64,000 bases of DNA from Paralichthys olivaceus (GCF_024713975.1 NC_091094.1:25444501-25508500), one strand, 5' to 3'; shown: positions 23,501 to 36,249, counted from the first letter of the stretch. Notes: generated by a model from the sequence alone, not told the origin. Translations and numbers: made by a program.

Positions 23501-24516
23501 TTAGACTCTTTTCCAGGCCACCCCTTTGACGCAAAGCACTGACTCTAATTTTGTAGGCTAACTCTATTTGTTGATGTAACGGCTACCAGACGAGAAAACA
23601 AGTAGGCGGCACAGCAACTAACTGCCCTCTCCTTTTCTGTCGCCAGAAAAGGCAAAAAACAGCCAAGATATGATAATTCCAAGGGCTCTTAATTTGAAAT
23701 TCTACATCAGATTGTCCTGATATTGTCTGGGTAACAATCTGAGGTGGTGGTGAACAGGTACTTTCTCAATGACAGTTATTTTGTTGTTTGAATTTAAGTT
23801 TTTCTTCATTATAAAACGAATTATTTTAAGTCTCAATTTTCTCTGAAATGGTTTCACTTTTTTTCATTTTTTATCATTAACTGTATTATTTATCATTTTT
23901 TCATTCAGTTCAACTAATTTGTTACCTCATTAATTGATGAATGCATTCACAGACTGAACAAATGTGACCTCCCATTTACAGGAAGGTCGATTTAGGTGAA
24001 GTGAGTGGTGGCTAGTTTGACCATGTGTTTCAGAGTGGAGGCTGGTTTGACTGTAGTCCTGTACTGCTGCACAGTGTGAGTCACTCGACTGACTTGGTCC
24101 CTTCCTGGTGAATATGTCTAGAGCTACAAGAGCTTTTCTCTTCTTAATTCTCTCCCTCTCTGCTCCACCTTTTCTTCTGACCAGAGCCTTCCATTTTGCA
24201 GGCGACTTGTTATGATACTATCAGAAGCGGGGTAATATCTTGGGCTGCTATGTGTGTCGCCGTGAGACGTCACGTCGGACATGATAATGTTGGTTACGTT
24301 GGTTGCCAGATAAGTGGATTTAACAGATCCGTCACCTCATTCCTGCTTGCTATATTACTGCTGGTCAAGTTATCAATTCAAGGCCAAAAAGACCATCAGG
24401 CCAGCGGGAAATGTTCCTGATGCACAGTCCGCCCCTGATAATCATTTACTTCATGTGTCTCCTCGGTTGTTTTACCTCCTGTCATTGTCTACATTTCTCT
24501 CTCTTGTGGTTTTCTA
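20533..24516. other. AT-rich non-coding stretch, nothing recognised
   Basis: Very AT-rich around 21,540-21,830. No gene, RNA gene or repeat family could be supported on either strand. Confidence 0.45.

Positions 24517-24545
<29 letters not shown>
24517..24545. repeat. poly-C tract
   Basis: A run of 29 C's. Such a homopolymer is prone to slippage and to sequencing-length error, so its exact length should not be trusted. Confidence 0.9.
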
Positions 24546-24547
<2 letters not shown>

Positions 24548-26574
24548 ATGTGTTCCACCTGTGTCTAATTATTCCTGTCTCCCTGGTGCATTTAGTCTCT
24601 GTGCTCCCAGTCCACTCTGTCAGCTCGTCTGCTCAGCTTCCTGGTGTTACCTCCTGCTGCTGTTCTGGTTCCCTGGAGTTTGCTCCTGTCTCTGCTCCCT
24701 TGTGTTCTCCATTTTTTTTTAGTTAGTTTCTTTGTTTGCATCTTTCTCAGTATAGTTAGAGGAAATATTGCAGATGCTGTAGAGTTTTAAAGGTCCCATA
24801 TTGTAGAAGTGAGATTCCTATGTCCTTTCTTGATATAATTTTATTCAATCTGTATTTTACGGACTCTCAATAGTGGGTTTTTTTCTGCCTCTCCATCAAT
24901 CTTTTAATGTGTTGTATTAAGTTTTTGTATTATTGTATGAGTTACACTTGGACTGATAACCAGCTGTTATTGTATAGGTACATGTGTGATTGTTGAAAGC
25001 GAAAGATACTTGCTGTTTGACTTCTCCACTTATAATTCACAATCCACATTTTACTATTGTTGTCTGAGCTGCCCAATCACCTCCCTCCTTGATGGTCTTG
25101 GATTCTGCAGCCATGCACTCCTCCTAGCCGGCCTTGACGCACACACAGGAACAGATCGCCCAGAGGCTGTAGTCGCTGATGAGTTAGCTGGAGGCAGTGG
25201 CAGATCCAGGGACTCTCATCGGAACCTGGCCCAAGGATCTTAAAAAAAAAAGCATGACGATTAAATCCTGGTTTTTGCAAATGTAGTATTGCCAGCGATG
25301 GGATTAGGGGAGAGAAAAAGTGAAAGCAATTTGGAAAAAAATGTTTGTGAAACCTATTAATCTAAAGCTCATGCTTAACAAATGTTTAAAAGAAAATTAA
25401 CAATGACGTTAAACTGGATTTTTTCTCCAAAGCCATTTCATGTGTCCCATATATCCCTTTGCCCTGGTAAAGGGTAGACAATAGTATAGTTTCTCTTTAT
25501 AGTCTAATAGATGTACAGAACATGGTGGCCCTGAAATCTGCTCTGTGATTGTGCCATTTTATGCAGATCTTTGCATGCCCACTCTCTGCATTTTTACACT
25601 TGCTACAGTTTTGACAGTCGACTCGCTCCTGTGAAATCCTGCCCTAAAGTCTCTTAAAAAGGTTTTGCTGGGTGTTTTTCTTTGTTTTGATTCTGGGGAG
25701 CCATTGTCATTCACTGTTTGATCCTGCAGGCGTTAGCAAGCCCCCTGAGATCAAACCAGTTAGTAAAAGCTGTATGAAGATGCTTAATTTCTTCCAGCAC
25801 AAGCAAGAATAAATTGCTTGCAGTTTTTCTGTCAAAATAATAAGAATAAAGGCTGCTCAAATCATTTTAATGTGGATGTGTTGAGCAAAAACATGAGAAG
25901 ACAGAACAGCAACATGCTCTGTTCAGCACCACATGTCTTTTTGGCCACATTTTTTTATCATGTTACTCACCATTCATCTTATTCTTATCTTCTCCCTATT
26001 CTCTGCTGCTGTGTCGAGCCGATATCCCCACATGGGTCATTTAAGTCTCATCTCGTCTGACCTAACCAAATCTGCAGTCCAGTCGAGGAAACAGTCAGTC
26101 GCCTGCCTTAACTGTTGTCATCTTTCCTCATCTCGTGACACCTTAGTGACACCCAGAGTGGCACTCAGCGGTGCCTTCACCTACAACTCCCTCTCAGTCA
26201 CGCTTTCAATTGCAGTTGTCTAATTCTCTACTGGCATGTCAGTCTGGAGCCTGGATATGAGATTTGTCAAGTTTGCGACCAGAGGTGGGTGGAAGGGTGG
26301 GGGTGTGTGGAAGGGGCCTGTATCACGTAATGCATAGATGCGTACTATGTCCTCAATGTACGGTTCGCAATTCATTTTATAAATGTCAGATGAAGCTTGG
26401 CGAGCCATCCAACCCCACCGCCCCCACTCCTCATCACTCCCCCAAGCCTGATGGGTAATATTCTTATTAGAGATCATTTTGATTGGCGTCCTCTGCCCTT
26501 TTCATTGCCTGGGCGACAGCGGAGGGAGGGGTGTGCGTGTCTGAATAATGTGTGCGCATGCATATACTGTATAT
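24546..26574. other. non-coding stretch, nothing firmly recognised
   Basis: 24,546-24,720 is C/T-rich. 26,300-26,400 is complex non-repetitive sequence of the kind seen in conserved non-coding elements, but this cannot be confirmed here. Confidence 0.35.
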
Positions 26575-26610
26575 TGTGTGTGTGTGTGTGTGTGTGTGTT
26601 TGTGTGTGTG
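26575..26610. repeat. (TG)n microsatellite
   Basis: TG tract with one TT interruption at about 26,600. Confidence 0.95.
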
Positions 26611-26727
26611 ACTGGATGTTGAGGGTTTATGTAAACAGAGATTAGAAATGCAATAAAACTGTCACTGGTTGAATGCTGCTGTCATGGCATCAACCAGAGC
26701 GCAATGTCACTCTTATCTACCTATTTT

Positions 26728-26731
26728 ACAC

Positions 26732-26797
<66 letters not shown>

Positions 26798-26804
26798 ACA
26801 CACG
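26728..26804. repeat. (AC)n microsatellite, compound
   Basis: CA tract of about 77 bases interrupted by two AA steps and one CAGACA, then a short ATGC patch. Confidence 0.95.
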
Positions 26805-26908
26805 CATGCATGCATACACTTAGACATATTTGATAAGGAAGAGGAGAGAATTACAGTTGGATATTGAGCATTTTAAGGCAACTCGCATGTCATTATTTTG
26901 GCGTACCA

Positions 26909-26911
<3 letters not shown>

Positions 26912-26963
<52 letters not shown>
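26912..26963. repeat. (GT)n microsatellite
   Basis: Pure GT tract of about 52 bases. Confidence 0.97.
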
Positions 26964-26966
<3 letters not shown>

Positions 26967-27275
26967 AACAGTGTCACAGTGTCTATTGAACAGGCAGCTT
27001 GCTTCCCTATTTTTTGTGGTGCCACAGTGTATTTCACGGTCGCTCCTCCGCTGTTTGTATGTGAGTGTGTAAGAAGGGCCTCCCTCTAGGAGTCATTTGC
27101 CATGCCTTCGGTACACGATTGTGTGTGTGTAAGTGTGTGTTCGTGGACATGCATGTGTTTGTACCATGGCCGAGGCCCTGATGGCTCCCCAGACAGAGGA
27201 TGAGTTGGCCTCTGCCCTGGTTTCCATGGCAGCTGCTGGCTTTATTAGACTCTCCCTTTAGCCCCCACAAACATG

Positions 27276-27277
<2 letters not shown>

Positions 27278-27313
<36 letters not shown>

Positions 27314-27316
27314 CAC
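27278..27316. repeat. (CA)n microsatellite
   Basis: CA tract with one CG interruption. Confidence 0.95.
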
Positions 27317-27490
27317 CTCTTAGTACACCGATGGGGCCACAATGCCACCCCACCCCGAGGCGCTCGCATTTTGGAGCAGTTAAGAAACTTGTCAGGAATG
27401 AGAGATGGGCGATGTGTGGCTAAATGAAGCGCAATGGAGAAACCGTCACACGATTTCACACTTGAGTAGCCTCCGGCGCTGCTGCTGCCC

Positions 27491-27492
<2 letters not shown>

Positions 27493-27551
<59 letters not shown>

Positions 27552-27564
27552 ACGCACACACACA
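27493..27564. repeat. (CA)n microsatellite
   Basis: CA tract of about 72 bases with two interruptions near its end. It is the fifth CA/GT tract within one kilobase. Confidence 0.96.
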
Positions 27565-28180
27565 GGCAGGGTGAGATGAGCTTGAAATGAGAGCCAAGGT
27601 GAACATCAATACAGCCCTCCATATCTACGCTTGGCAAGAACCATTCTAGATCAATATTCTTCAGACCAAACCAATGTCACATTCTGTATGCTACAAGCCA
27701 GACAGCATTAGAGACGGTCCAGCCAGCATCAATCAGCTCCGAGCTATCCGTCCAGCCACTTACGTGGCTCATAACATGCTTCATAAAGGCTGTAACCACC
27801 TCCACACATCCACACACACTACACTAACAGTTGTATCTGATATAGAAGTAAATAATGCAGTTGTGGATCATAAGCCTTATTCATTAACACATTGAATAAA
27901 ATGCTTCATACACTTTTTGAAGGTTAAGGACATTGGTCATCTTAATCCAGATGTGTCCCAAGACATTCAGGGCCCTGACACAGTAAATATCTTGTTCCAG
28001 GGTCCCTGTGCTGCTCGGCCCTATGGACCACTTTCCAAACTCATTTTGTGGTTGGTGAGTGGGACACTGGCTATCCTCATCATTTTTAATCAAAGATTAC
28101 TAGGTTGTGTTTCTGAGGTCCCAGTTATGTTCTAGGAGGACAACTGTATATGTGAGGGCTTGTTTGGAGGGTGGGTGGTG
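27565..28180. other. non-coding stretch, nothing recognised
   Basis: No gene or repeat recognised. Confidence 0.45.
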
Positions 28181-28232
28181 TTAATCATCTTAATCCACTG
28201 TTGTGGGGTGCTGTAGTGGATTAGGATAATCA
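28181..28232. repeat. imperfect inverted repeat (hairpin)
   Basis: Arms 28,181-28,199 and 28,215-28,232 are near-complementary (TTAATCATCTTAATCCACT against AGTGGATTAGGATAATCA, with about three mismatches) around a 15-base G/T-rich loop. Could be a small non-autonomous element end or a solo hairpin. Confidence 0.7.
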
Positions 28233-31149
28233 GTGGTTTTCAAACACGGGGTCAGGACCATAATTGGGAGTCAATCAAAGTTTAATCAAACCTGTAATTA
28301 TGTTAAGATAATTAAAGTAATTTGATAGAAAAGGATAAAATGATTTGACGGTGTTCATTTTACAGTCAAAGGTGAAATCATAAACTCAGTTCAACAGGAT
28401 CTATTTTGTTGTCATACAGTTATAGTAGTTTCTTCCTGCATCATTAATTTACATTGAGACCCTTTTATAAATTGAATTCCAAGACTTATCTTCTGGTGGA
28501 GAATGAATGAATGAACTGATTGTGAGTATAAACACTGGTCACTGTTCTGAATCTCATACATCAAACACACTGTTTGCTTTCAGACCCTGAGTTGCCATCA
28601 TGATAGCAGAGTAAAAACACAATTCTGCTACACAAAATGATGATTAGTCAGGATGTATTTTTCTCGAATATTCACATTTGATGTATAGTAGTGTAGTGAA
28701 ATAATGTATCACGTATGAGAAAAAAAAAACACAAACTCAAGACAGAGCAGCTGAACCAGTGCCAGAGCCTCAGTGGGCTGGGACATAAGGGAATAGATCA
28801 TATTTATACAGCCTGGTCTCCATAGAAATAACATCCGTATTGAATATTTCTGCAGCCCATGATTTACATACAATGTCAGTGTTTGCTGCCAATGCAAGAA
28901 GAATAAGTCCACTGTTTGAGTAGAGTCATAAAAGGCAACAATCAACACTGGCTTATTTAGTGTTTGATCAGTGATGATCTCCTCCTGACCTTCACCTTCA
29001 TCACTGCAGGAGCAATTCACCAATATCGTTCTTTGATTATAGTAAACATGTTTGTATTCTGAATAGTATAGAATAGACTGTGTATTCTGATGCTGTCTGT
29101 ATTTTATTTATGAGATTTGTTAACCAGTGCAACTAACAATTAACTTTGAGACTTCTCTACCAGTCCTCTCGCTCTCCTTATGTGCTAGTCAGTGAAAAAA
29201 CCTAACATCTATCTTACTGTTTGTCATATGCTTTGTTCACTGTGGGGCCCTTGCCGACACATGCATTCACACATGAGCAGCGTGTAACCTCTCCCATCAC
29301 ACACGAAAGGAATAAAACCATTATCGCTGCACATCATGTGTTATGTTGCATTCATGTTTATTTTTTCGGTGTTTGTCAAATGTTTGACGACCTTGTTGAA
29401 AGATTTCGGCACCATCTTCGATTGAATGAAGATAAATTAATCAAGGGATCTTTGTTGTCTTTGCTGCCGTGAGGGAAAACGCAAGTTACTTGGTGATAAA
29501 TGAGGATATTTATTTTAAGTGGCTATAAGCAAGTGAAAAAGAGATCAGAATCAAACAGATGACTAAATATAGCCCTTGAATAAAGAATTAAACTAGTGAT
29601 TTACTTTGGTTATAGAACAAGAGAAAATGAACAATGTCTCGGATTTGAAATAGTTATTCAGAGCATTGATTCTTATCACATTGCCTACTTTTCCAGCAGT
29701 GTCTTGGAGTGGCACTTCAGTTTGACAATGTGTAGAGGAGTTGGTGCTGGCTAACAGTGGGCTCTCCCGCCAGGTTGATGCTCCCCGAGTTGCCAATGCA
29801 ACGATAGTCAGTCAGCGGGGTTGCTAAACTGATCCAGTGACCTTACTCGCGTGGACGGAGCAGAGCTGAGGGGTGATGGTAGGTTTTGAAAGCAGGCAAA
29901 CGCTGTTGGAAGATGAAGTATCGACTGGTTTCTGGGTCCGTCGTGGTTTTAATCTCTGCTACACCTACTTTCTTTAACTAGACTGTTTAAATAGTTGTAA
30001 AGACTGAGCGGAGATCACAGTACAGCATTAAACAATTAATTTAGAGAGTGATACTCAGGATTAATTACTATCAAGATGATTTTTAATGCTGCTAATAAAA
30101 GAACAGCAGTTAAATGACTTCTTGTTTGATTAACAACATAATAAAATAGCCTACAGTCTTAATGACTAATCTCAAACTTCCCATTTACACTTACAGAGAT
30201 CCAACTATTCATGTTCATGAGATGGTGGTCAAACAGTAAGAGATACATTTAATATTTCATAATATATATCATACAGACATGGGACTTGGATTCATTTCAT
30301 AAAACAAATTAACTGAATAATAATGACTCCATCACTGAGTAGTTTGACAGCTGACTGATTTAAATTCAGATATGTACTTGGTAGAATAAATCAGATCAGT
30401 ATGTGTATAATTAGCTTTTTTATTCTCTCTTGAAGAACATGTTCCAGGTTGAGTTAAACATTAGTTTTCAGAGAGCCAACATCCCTAAATTAATCTTATT
30501 ATGACAAAACATCAGCCGCTGTTGGAAGAAGATTGTTCCAAACATGTTACTGGGTAAAATGTGAAAAACTTAAACCACCAACTTTCAACGAAGAGATGTT
30601 GTTTAATGCTCTAAGTTCTCCTTCACAGTTTCTGACAAATATCAGTCTTATACACAAACATGTTGACTATAATCTACAATTCAGCATTAGTTTTATTGCT
30701 CTGATGAAGCTTATCAGGTCGGACCTTCATTCAGATCAGAGAAACAGGGTAGCACTCACATCCTGTGAACTGTCTATTAACTAAAATTACACCAACAATG
30801 AATACACACAACATTTGGCATTGGTCTTCATTATGATTTCATTCAGAAAGGAATGTTTTATTTTGAAATTCTATGAGTCATTTTCTGTAATCATCTTTGT
30901 CTCTTTCCCACGCTTCCCATGTCATTTTATTCACAAATTCTGATGTCACTGTAACAACTTCTGTGCCCGTATTCACTTCAGCCTATCGGTCCTCAGATGC
31001 TGTTCTTTGAATCTCATCAGGCCGCCATTGCATCTGCCAGAAGTTCTATTACCCAACCAATCATCTTCCACAACTACGATCAGGATGTTCCCAGAGATTT
31101 GGCTGATTTTGTTGTGACATCTGGCTAGGAGGTTGTTTTCATCTGCACT
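28233..31149. other. AT-rich non-coding stretch, nothing recognised
   Basis: No gene, RNA gene or repeat could be supported on either strand. Confidence 0.45.
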
Positions 31150-31270
31150 CATTTGTTTGTCAGTTAGCAGGATTACGCAAAAACTACTGGATGAATTACC
31201 ATGACATTTGGTGTAAGGATGTTGTATGGGTCAGGAAAGAACTCACCAATTTTTCTTTGGCACTGCTTTT
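31150..31270 (+). repeat. fragment of a widespread vertebrate/teleost interspersed repeat
   Basis: TTAGCAGGATTACGCAAAAA, CTACTGGATGAATTACCATG, ACATTTGGTGTAAGGATGT and GTATGGGTCAGGAAAGAACT together are the core of a repeat I recall from many fish and other vertebrates. No coding capacity; class not assigned. Confidence 0.6.
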
Positions 31271-33246
31271 CATTGATTTCTCAGAAAATATTCTTGTATA
31301 TGTCAATTTTTTAAATCAGGCATGTTTAAGGGACCCATATCTATAAGTGTGTGCAATTTGGTGGCAATCCAAATAACCCTAACCTTAAATCCAGGATTTA
31401 AATCTGGAATCTTTTTTTAATCATGTTTGTACTTACACATGTCACCCTTATTATAAAGTTTATTGATCGTTTTCAGCCGTATCAGAGGCTCCTTACTTAG
31501 CTCCATCATCATCCTGCAGGCTCCAGGGGATCCGGTCCTACTTCCTATTGGTTCACTTAATGAAGATGCTTCATATCTTGCAGTAGATTCACCAAAGTCT
31601 CTCTAACTAATCACAATACTGTTAAACACTTGATTGTTAAATCGACCGACATATTTGTCACACTTCTTTGTTTGTCGCCCACAGTACACATGCACCTGCA
31701 GCTGTCTCAATGCTTCATGGCAGGTGTTCGTGCTGTTTGATTTTATTACTTTTTCTACTTTTAGAACATTTCTTGTCTGGTCTTGTTCCCACCGTGACTT
31801 GCACGCCTCACCATCTGGCAGAGGCACCTTTTGGCAGCAGCCTGCGAACACGCCAAATTATATTTTGTTTGGAATAAACGGGTGTTCGTGCTGCTACATG
31901 CTCCCATTTTCTCACTGTTGGGATAATGCTAATCACCTGTGATTACTAAGCATACTGTGGGCTAAAAGCACAAGCATGTGGCAGAACTATGGTCGGTATA
32001 ACACATACGGGCTTACTGTGATAAGAACAATGAGGTTGCTAGGTGTTAAAGTTATTTCTGGTATAAAGTGTGGATTAGCTGAGTGTAGGTGGGTTTATCT
32101 TCCTCTACATCCAGATCTCTATAAACCACTATATATCAGCACCCATTGGACATAACACTGTCCTACACCATAGCAATGTCCTTTTCAGTCTGACAACAGC
32201 TGCATCCATTTTAATTGTCTGTTAAAGAGTAGACACTAGTGCCAAGGTTACATCAGTCATGCTGTATAAACTTTATCCACCTGCATTTTGTTACGCGCTC
32301 CCCTGTCTCCTTCTGCCCCCTCCCTCTTTTCTCCTAATGCTCTTTTTCTCCTCTCCCCATCAGCCATTGGTCTTCTCATCTGAAAGAGGAGAACAGAGAG
32401 TGAGAGAATAAGCACGGGGATGCAAGGACGCGTGGCGGGGAGAATACTAAGCACCGATGGGTGTTAAACACAAAGCCCTGCACAGACGCCAGTGTGCACG
32501 TACACCTACACAGAGGTGCATATAAGCACACATTAGTCAGCGGCACATGGGTACGCACACGGATACACAAACACACACTTTGCTGGGTATTAGTAGACCC
32601 CTTGTTGTGGGTTGAATAGAATGCATTTGTACCCCAGGCTTAAACAGCGAGGATTATGGGTGATACGAGGGGAATGCTAAAGCCAGGAGGGAGGCCAACG
32701 ACCTTGGTATGGACTCGGAGGGAGGAGTGGGAGGAGGAGGAGTCGGTTGTGGGTGGCACATCATTCAAAATTGCAGTAAACGTGAATGCTGAAAACAATG
32801 ATGGCCTTGTGTGATTGTGAATGTGTGTGTGTGTGTACGTTCAATTCGAGAGAAATCAGTGTTAATGCTCTCATCGAATCTTCTGCTGTGAAAACTTTCT
32901 TCATCCCAAAATGACGCAACATGTCTGTGAATGATAAGCTTGTGCTTGTTTGAGGTTTGTATTAATAATAAATTCATGCCTTTGTTTTTCACCAGTTTTT
33001 GTGTATGTGTGTGTTCATGAATGTGTGTCATGTGCATGTGTGCGTGCGTGTGGTACAAAACCACTTCTCTCATTCAGCATGTGCTTCTCTGTGCCCAATT
33101 GTGTGGAAACAGGGGCTGTATCATATACTTGTTACGAGTGGCAGGACAGAATGCATAATTCATTTTCATTTGTGCTCCTGTAATAGGGTGTGTGTGTTTG
33201 TGTGTGTGGACCATCCTCTGGGAATGTGCTTTTACTAAATGTTTGC

Positions 33247-33251
<5 letters not shown>
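31271..33251. other. non-coding stretch, nothing recognised
   Basis: No gene supported. Short GT runs occur at about 32,822-32,836 and 33,188-33,207. Confidence 0.45.

Positions 33252-33279
<28 letters not shown>
33252..33279. repeat. (GT)n microsatellite
   Basis: Pure GT tract of about 28 bases. Confidence 0.96.
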
Positions 33280-33384
33280 AAGGGAGCGAGAGAAAAGTTG
33301 GCACATCTGTGTAATAACCTGGGATTGGATGTGTCAGGTCATTTCTACAAGTGTTAAAGAAAGCAGGGAAGAGAGACAGGCAAT

Positions 33385-33416
33385 CTGATGAGCAGAGCTG
33401 AATCTCTGCTCATCAG
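33385..33416. repeat. perfect 13-base inverted repeat with 6-base loop
   Basis: CTGATGAGCAGAG is followed by CTGAAT and then by its exact reverse complement. A stable hairpin could form on either strand. There is no T-run directly after it. Function unknown. Confidence 0.93.
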
Positions 33417-33419
33417 TGG

Positions 33420-33780
33420 AGGAGAAGGGGGGATGGAGATGGGGGGGGTTAGATAATGAGGAGAAACATAGGTGAATGGCCAATGTACAGGAGTAAGACG
33501 ATGAGGTTAAAGTCTAAGAAGGAGTGAGGGAGAGAAGAGAGATATAAGATGGTTATAAGAAGGGGTGGATAAAGGACAGAGCGGGGAGGGAAGGACAGGC
33601 ATCCCACCTCTGTGACAAAAGTAATGCAGGGGTTGACAGAGCTAAGTGAATATGGGAATTGAGAGGGATGGGAAGAGGAATTAACACCAGATGAAGCAAT
33701 AGCAGAGAAGAAATTGAAGAAAAGTGAAGAGATGGTGAGCAGAGGAACAAGTGAGGAATCTAAAATTGGTTGAGAGTCAC
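33420..33780. repeat. purine-rich strand
   Basis: The plus strand is predominantly A/G for about 360 bases. The frames on the opposite strand are Ser/Leu/Pro-rich by-products. Confidence 0.75.
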
Positions 33781-34599
33781 AGGGAGGCGAGAATGACATG
33801 AATGTGACCTGTTTCCTGGAGTTTGGTGAAAGTTTTTCAGCAACGTTTTGAGGGAAAACAATTCAATATTGACTTTGGCAGAATTGCAATAAAACAAGAC
33901 AAACTAAAGTCTATACCCAATGCACTGTTATAGTGACACTTCTTTATATGGGATACAAGACATTTGTGTTGGTACAGAGGCAAAAGTTTGATGAAGAACT
34001 AATGATATGTAGAGATTAGAGATGGGTATTGTAAGGATTTAACGATACTGATACTGCTTATCGATATTTGCATTTTGCACGTTATTTTATTACTGCTAGA
34101 TGGGTTAAACCTGCAACATCATGAAACACTGTGTCATTGTCACAGGAAAATCTTTGTTGCTTCTTTTCTGAGATATACCTGAATTTTAAGCCCTAAGAGA
34201 GGTGGGGGGTGGCTGGGTAGGCTTACAGTGGTTGGTACATAAAAACAGGTTAATGCTATTTAACCAGCTGTTAAACTTTTATATGAATACAGCCGAACAA
34301 ACAGAACAATGTTTGTAAAGAAAGTAAATTATATATGTGAACGGATGTAATGGAGAATTCTATAAATCAATATGTTGACTTTCTCAGGGAGCAGGCCAGA
34401 TGTCCCCTGACTGAGTGTCCCCAGCTGTTGAGAACATTCTATAGGATGGTGTTGAGGAAGCCTGAACACAGAGGTAGGTGGTGGAGAGCTGTGAGAGAAA
34501 TGTTAAAGTGACCATTCCTGTGGGATTATTTAAGGTTTTAAGATTAGAAATAAATAAAGCCGATGCAGTGTCATCAGGTAATAAAGCACTACGAACTTT

Positions 34600-34799
34600 C
34601 ATTTTACTTATTGTCTACTTTAGTGTTAGGATATGTCTTTCTTTATTTGTTGTGCCTGTGCACTTTACTGTTACTTTAGTGTTAGAAAATGCCTTGTCTT
34701 GTCTTCACCGTGGGATAGTTAGGAATAATTCGATTCCTTTGTATGTCTGGTATATGTGAAGAAATTGACAATAAAGCTGACTTTGACTTTGACTTTGAA
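34600..34799 (+). mobile_element. LINE 3' end inserted in the hAT remnant
   Basis: CTTGTCTTCACCGTGGGATA, GATTCCTTTGTATGTCTGG, GTGAAGAAATTGACAATAAA and a CTTTGA-repeat tail (34,777-34,798) form the 3' end of a non-LTR retrotransposon or of a SINE that borrows such an end. The AATAAA just before the repeated tail fits. The 5' limit is unclear. Its tail ends inside the BED-finger frame, so it inserted after the hAT. Family not assigned. Confidence 0.6.
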
Positions 34800-34828
34800 A
34801 GACTTATTTTTATAACGACGAGTGTTAC

Positions 34829-35081
34829 CTTGACTTGACGAGGCTGAGACAGCAGCCTTTTCAGAGTCAGAGCCTGCAGGCTGCACCGAGGACATAACAT
34901 TGTTAACGTTAGCCGCTTTGCTTAAACTGTCAAACACACCACACTGCTTTAAATGTGTACTGGGTTTCATTTGCAAGTATTTCATAGTGTTGCTGGTGTT
35001 ACCCCCTATGCTCGCAACTACAGTTTTGCACATTTTGCATTTAGATGCATTGTCGTTGCATCTAATGAAGTGAGCCCACAC
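34829..35081 (-). pseudogene. BED zinc-finger N-terminus of a hAT transposase, broken
   Basis: The minus-strand frame begins VWAHFIRC, then SKCKMCKTVV, GGNTSNTMKYL and HLKQC. This gives the BED-finger pattern of an aromatic VW-x2-F, C-x2-C, and H-x3-C, with the GGNTSN block typical of hAT proteins. A stop codon lies directly upstream of the VW in this frame, and a separate frame just upstream reads MVERVKRSKIK, so the start is broken by a frameshift or was once spliced. The rest of the transposase is absent. A domesticated gene is unlikely given the LINE insertion behind it. Confidence 0.72.
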
Positions 35082-35372
35082 TTAATTTTTGATCGTTTTA
35101 CCCTCTCCACCATGACTGCTGGAGAGCTTTGTCTGTACACACAGATACACATCGTCATCCCCGAGCGTCGGCAGCGTCATCATAAACGGAAGGTTAAAAT
35201 GACAAGCATAGGATATGCTTTCAATTTGCCATTACCACCGAAGGAGGAGAAGAAGAGCAAACAATATAATTACTGATAGCGCTATCGTTTGTCCTGAAGC
35301 TTATCGGTTCTCTGGCACTGACCCAATTAGGTACCAGTACCAAAAAGTAGTGGTACTCTATGCCCATGCCGT

Positions 35373-35831
35373 AAGTTTCAGAAAATTGGGATCCAGTTAT
35401 TGGGATCAGTTAAATAAGTGAGGCATTTGAAGTGTTACCAGTTTCAAGGGGGGATAACTGTGGCAGCATGTGAATAGGAGGAGATGGAGTGTGTGGAAGG
35501 GATGGAAAGACGTGTTAGAGGAAGAGCATGACACTGGGGGAAGAGGTGGGGATGTATGGATGGAGGAATAGAATGTTTCAGGGCAGAAAGAAGGCTGAAA
35601 GATGAATGAGATAGAGAATGGGAAGGATGGATGTACTGGTGGATAAAGGCTGAGAGCCACATAGAGGGAGGCTGCAGAAGAGAGAAAAGAAGATGGAACA
35701 GAGGAAGGCAAAATGAAAAAAGAGGCATGGAGGAGGATGGAATGGAAAAAGATCAAGGACAGAAGTGAAGTAGAGGGAGATCTAAAGATGCAAGGTGAAT
35801 GGAATACCAGCCAATGGAGGGCATGAGCTGA
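35373..35831. other. purine-rich non-coding stretch
   Basis: 35,440-35,800 is strongly A/G-rich on the plus strand. No gene. Confidence 0.5.
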
Positions 35832-35862
35832 GTGTGTGTGTTTGTGTGTGTGTGTGTGTGTG
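35832..35862. repeat. (GT)n microsatellite
   Basis: GT tract with one TT interruption. Confidence 0.94.
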
Positions 35863-36033
35863 GAGTGTTTGACGTTAAGGTGAGCTGATCAGTCACCGGA
35901 AACTCCCCCGTATCTCCTCACTATGAGCTGTTTAAGGTCACTTTGTTTCCGTAGCAACAGGAACGTCAGTGAACTTCCCACCGCAACCAACCCATCCCCA
36001 AAACCCCCGCACCCCTCTGACCAAATGCCACCA

Positions 36034-36035
<2 letters not shown>

Positions 36036-36073
<38 letters not shown>

Positions 36074-36083
36074 TGTGTGTGTG
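36036..36083. repeat. (GT)n microsatellite
   Basis: GT tract of about 48 bases with one TT interruption. Confidence 0.96.
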
Positions 36084-36220
36084 CATGTGTACGTATTGTG
36101 TTTGTTTCCTGAACTTAGACAAATGCCACTGACCAGTGACAAAATCAAACCAAACAACAGGGTCTTGGTAAGGTTTTCAGATCGTGTTAGGAGCGCTGGC
36201 TTTACAGCGCCTTTATAGGC

Positions 36221-36249
<29 letters not shown>
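36221..36249. repeat. (CA)n microsatellite
   Basis: Pure CA tract of 29 bases. Confidence 0.96.

Larger units (their letters stand above)
34017..35372 (-). mobile_element. decayed hAT DNA transposon remnant
   Basis: The left end, AGAGATGGGTATTG followed by AACGATACTGATACTGCTTA, and the right end, GGTACCAGTACCAAAAAGTA followed by CTCTATGCCCATGCC, have the form of facing termini (GATGGGTAT against the complement of ATGCCCATGCC). This is the terminal style of a fish hAT family I recall. Between them on the minus strand lies a BED-finger frame, the usual N-terminus of hAT transposases. The catalytic domain is missing and part of the interior is a LINE 3' end. An 8-base target duplication was not identified. 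Inactive. Confidence 0.6.

Noticed and set aside
24420-24720. C/T-rich stretch resembling the untranslated or terminal region of a retroelement
   Set aside because: Phrases such as CACCTGTGTCTAATTATTCC feel familiar from fish retroelements, but no paired terminal repeat, primer site or coding part is visible, so no family or boundary can be supported.
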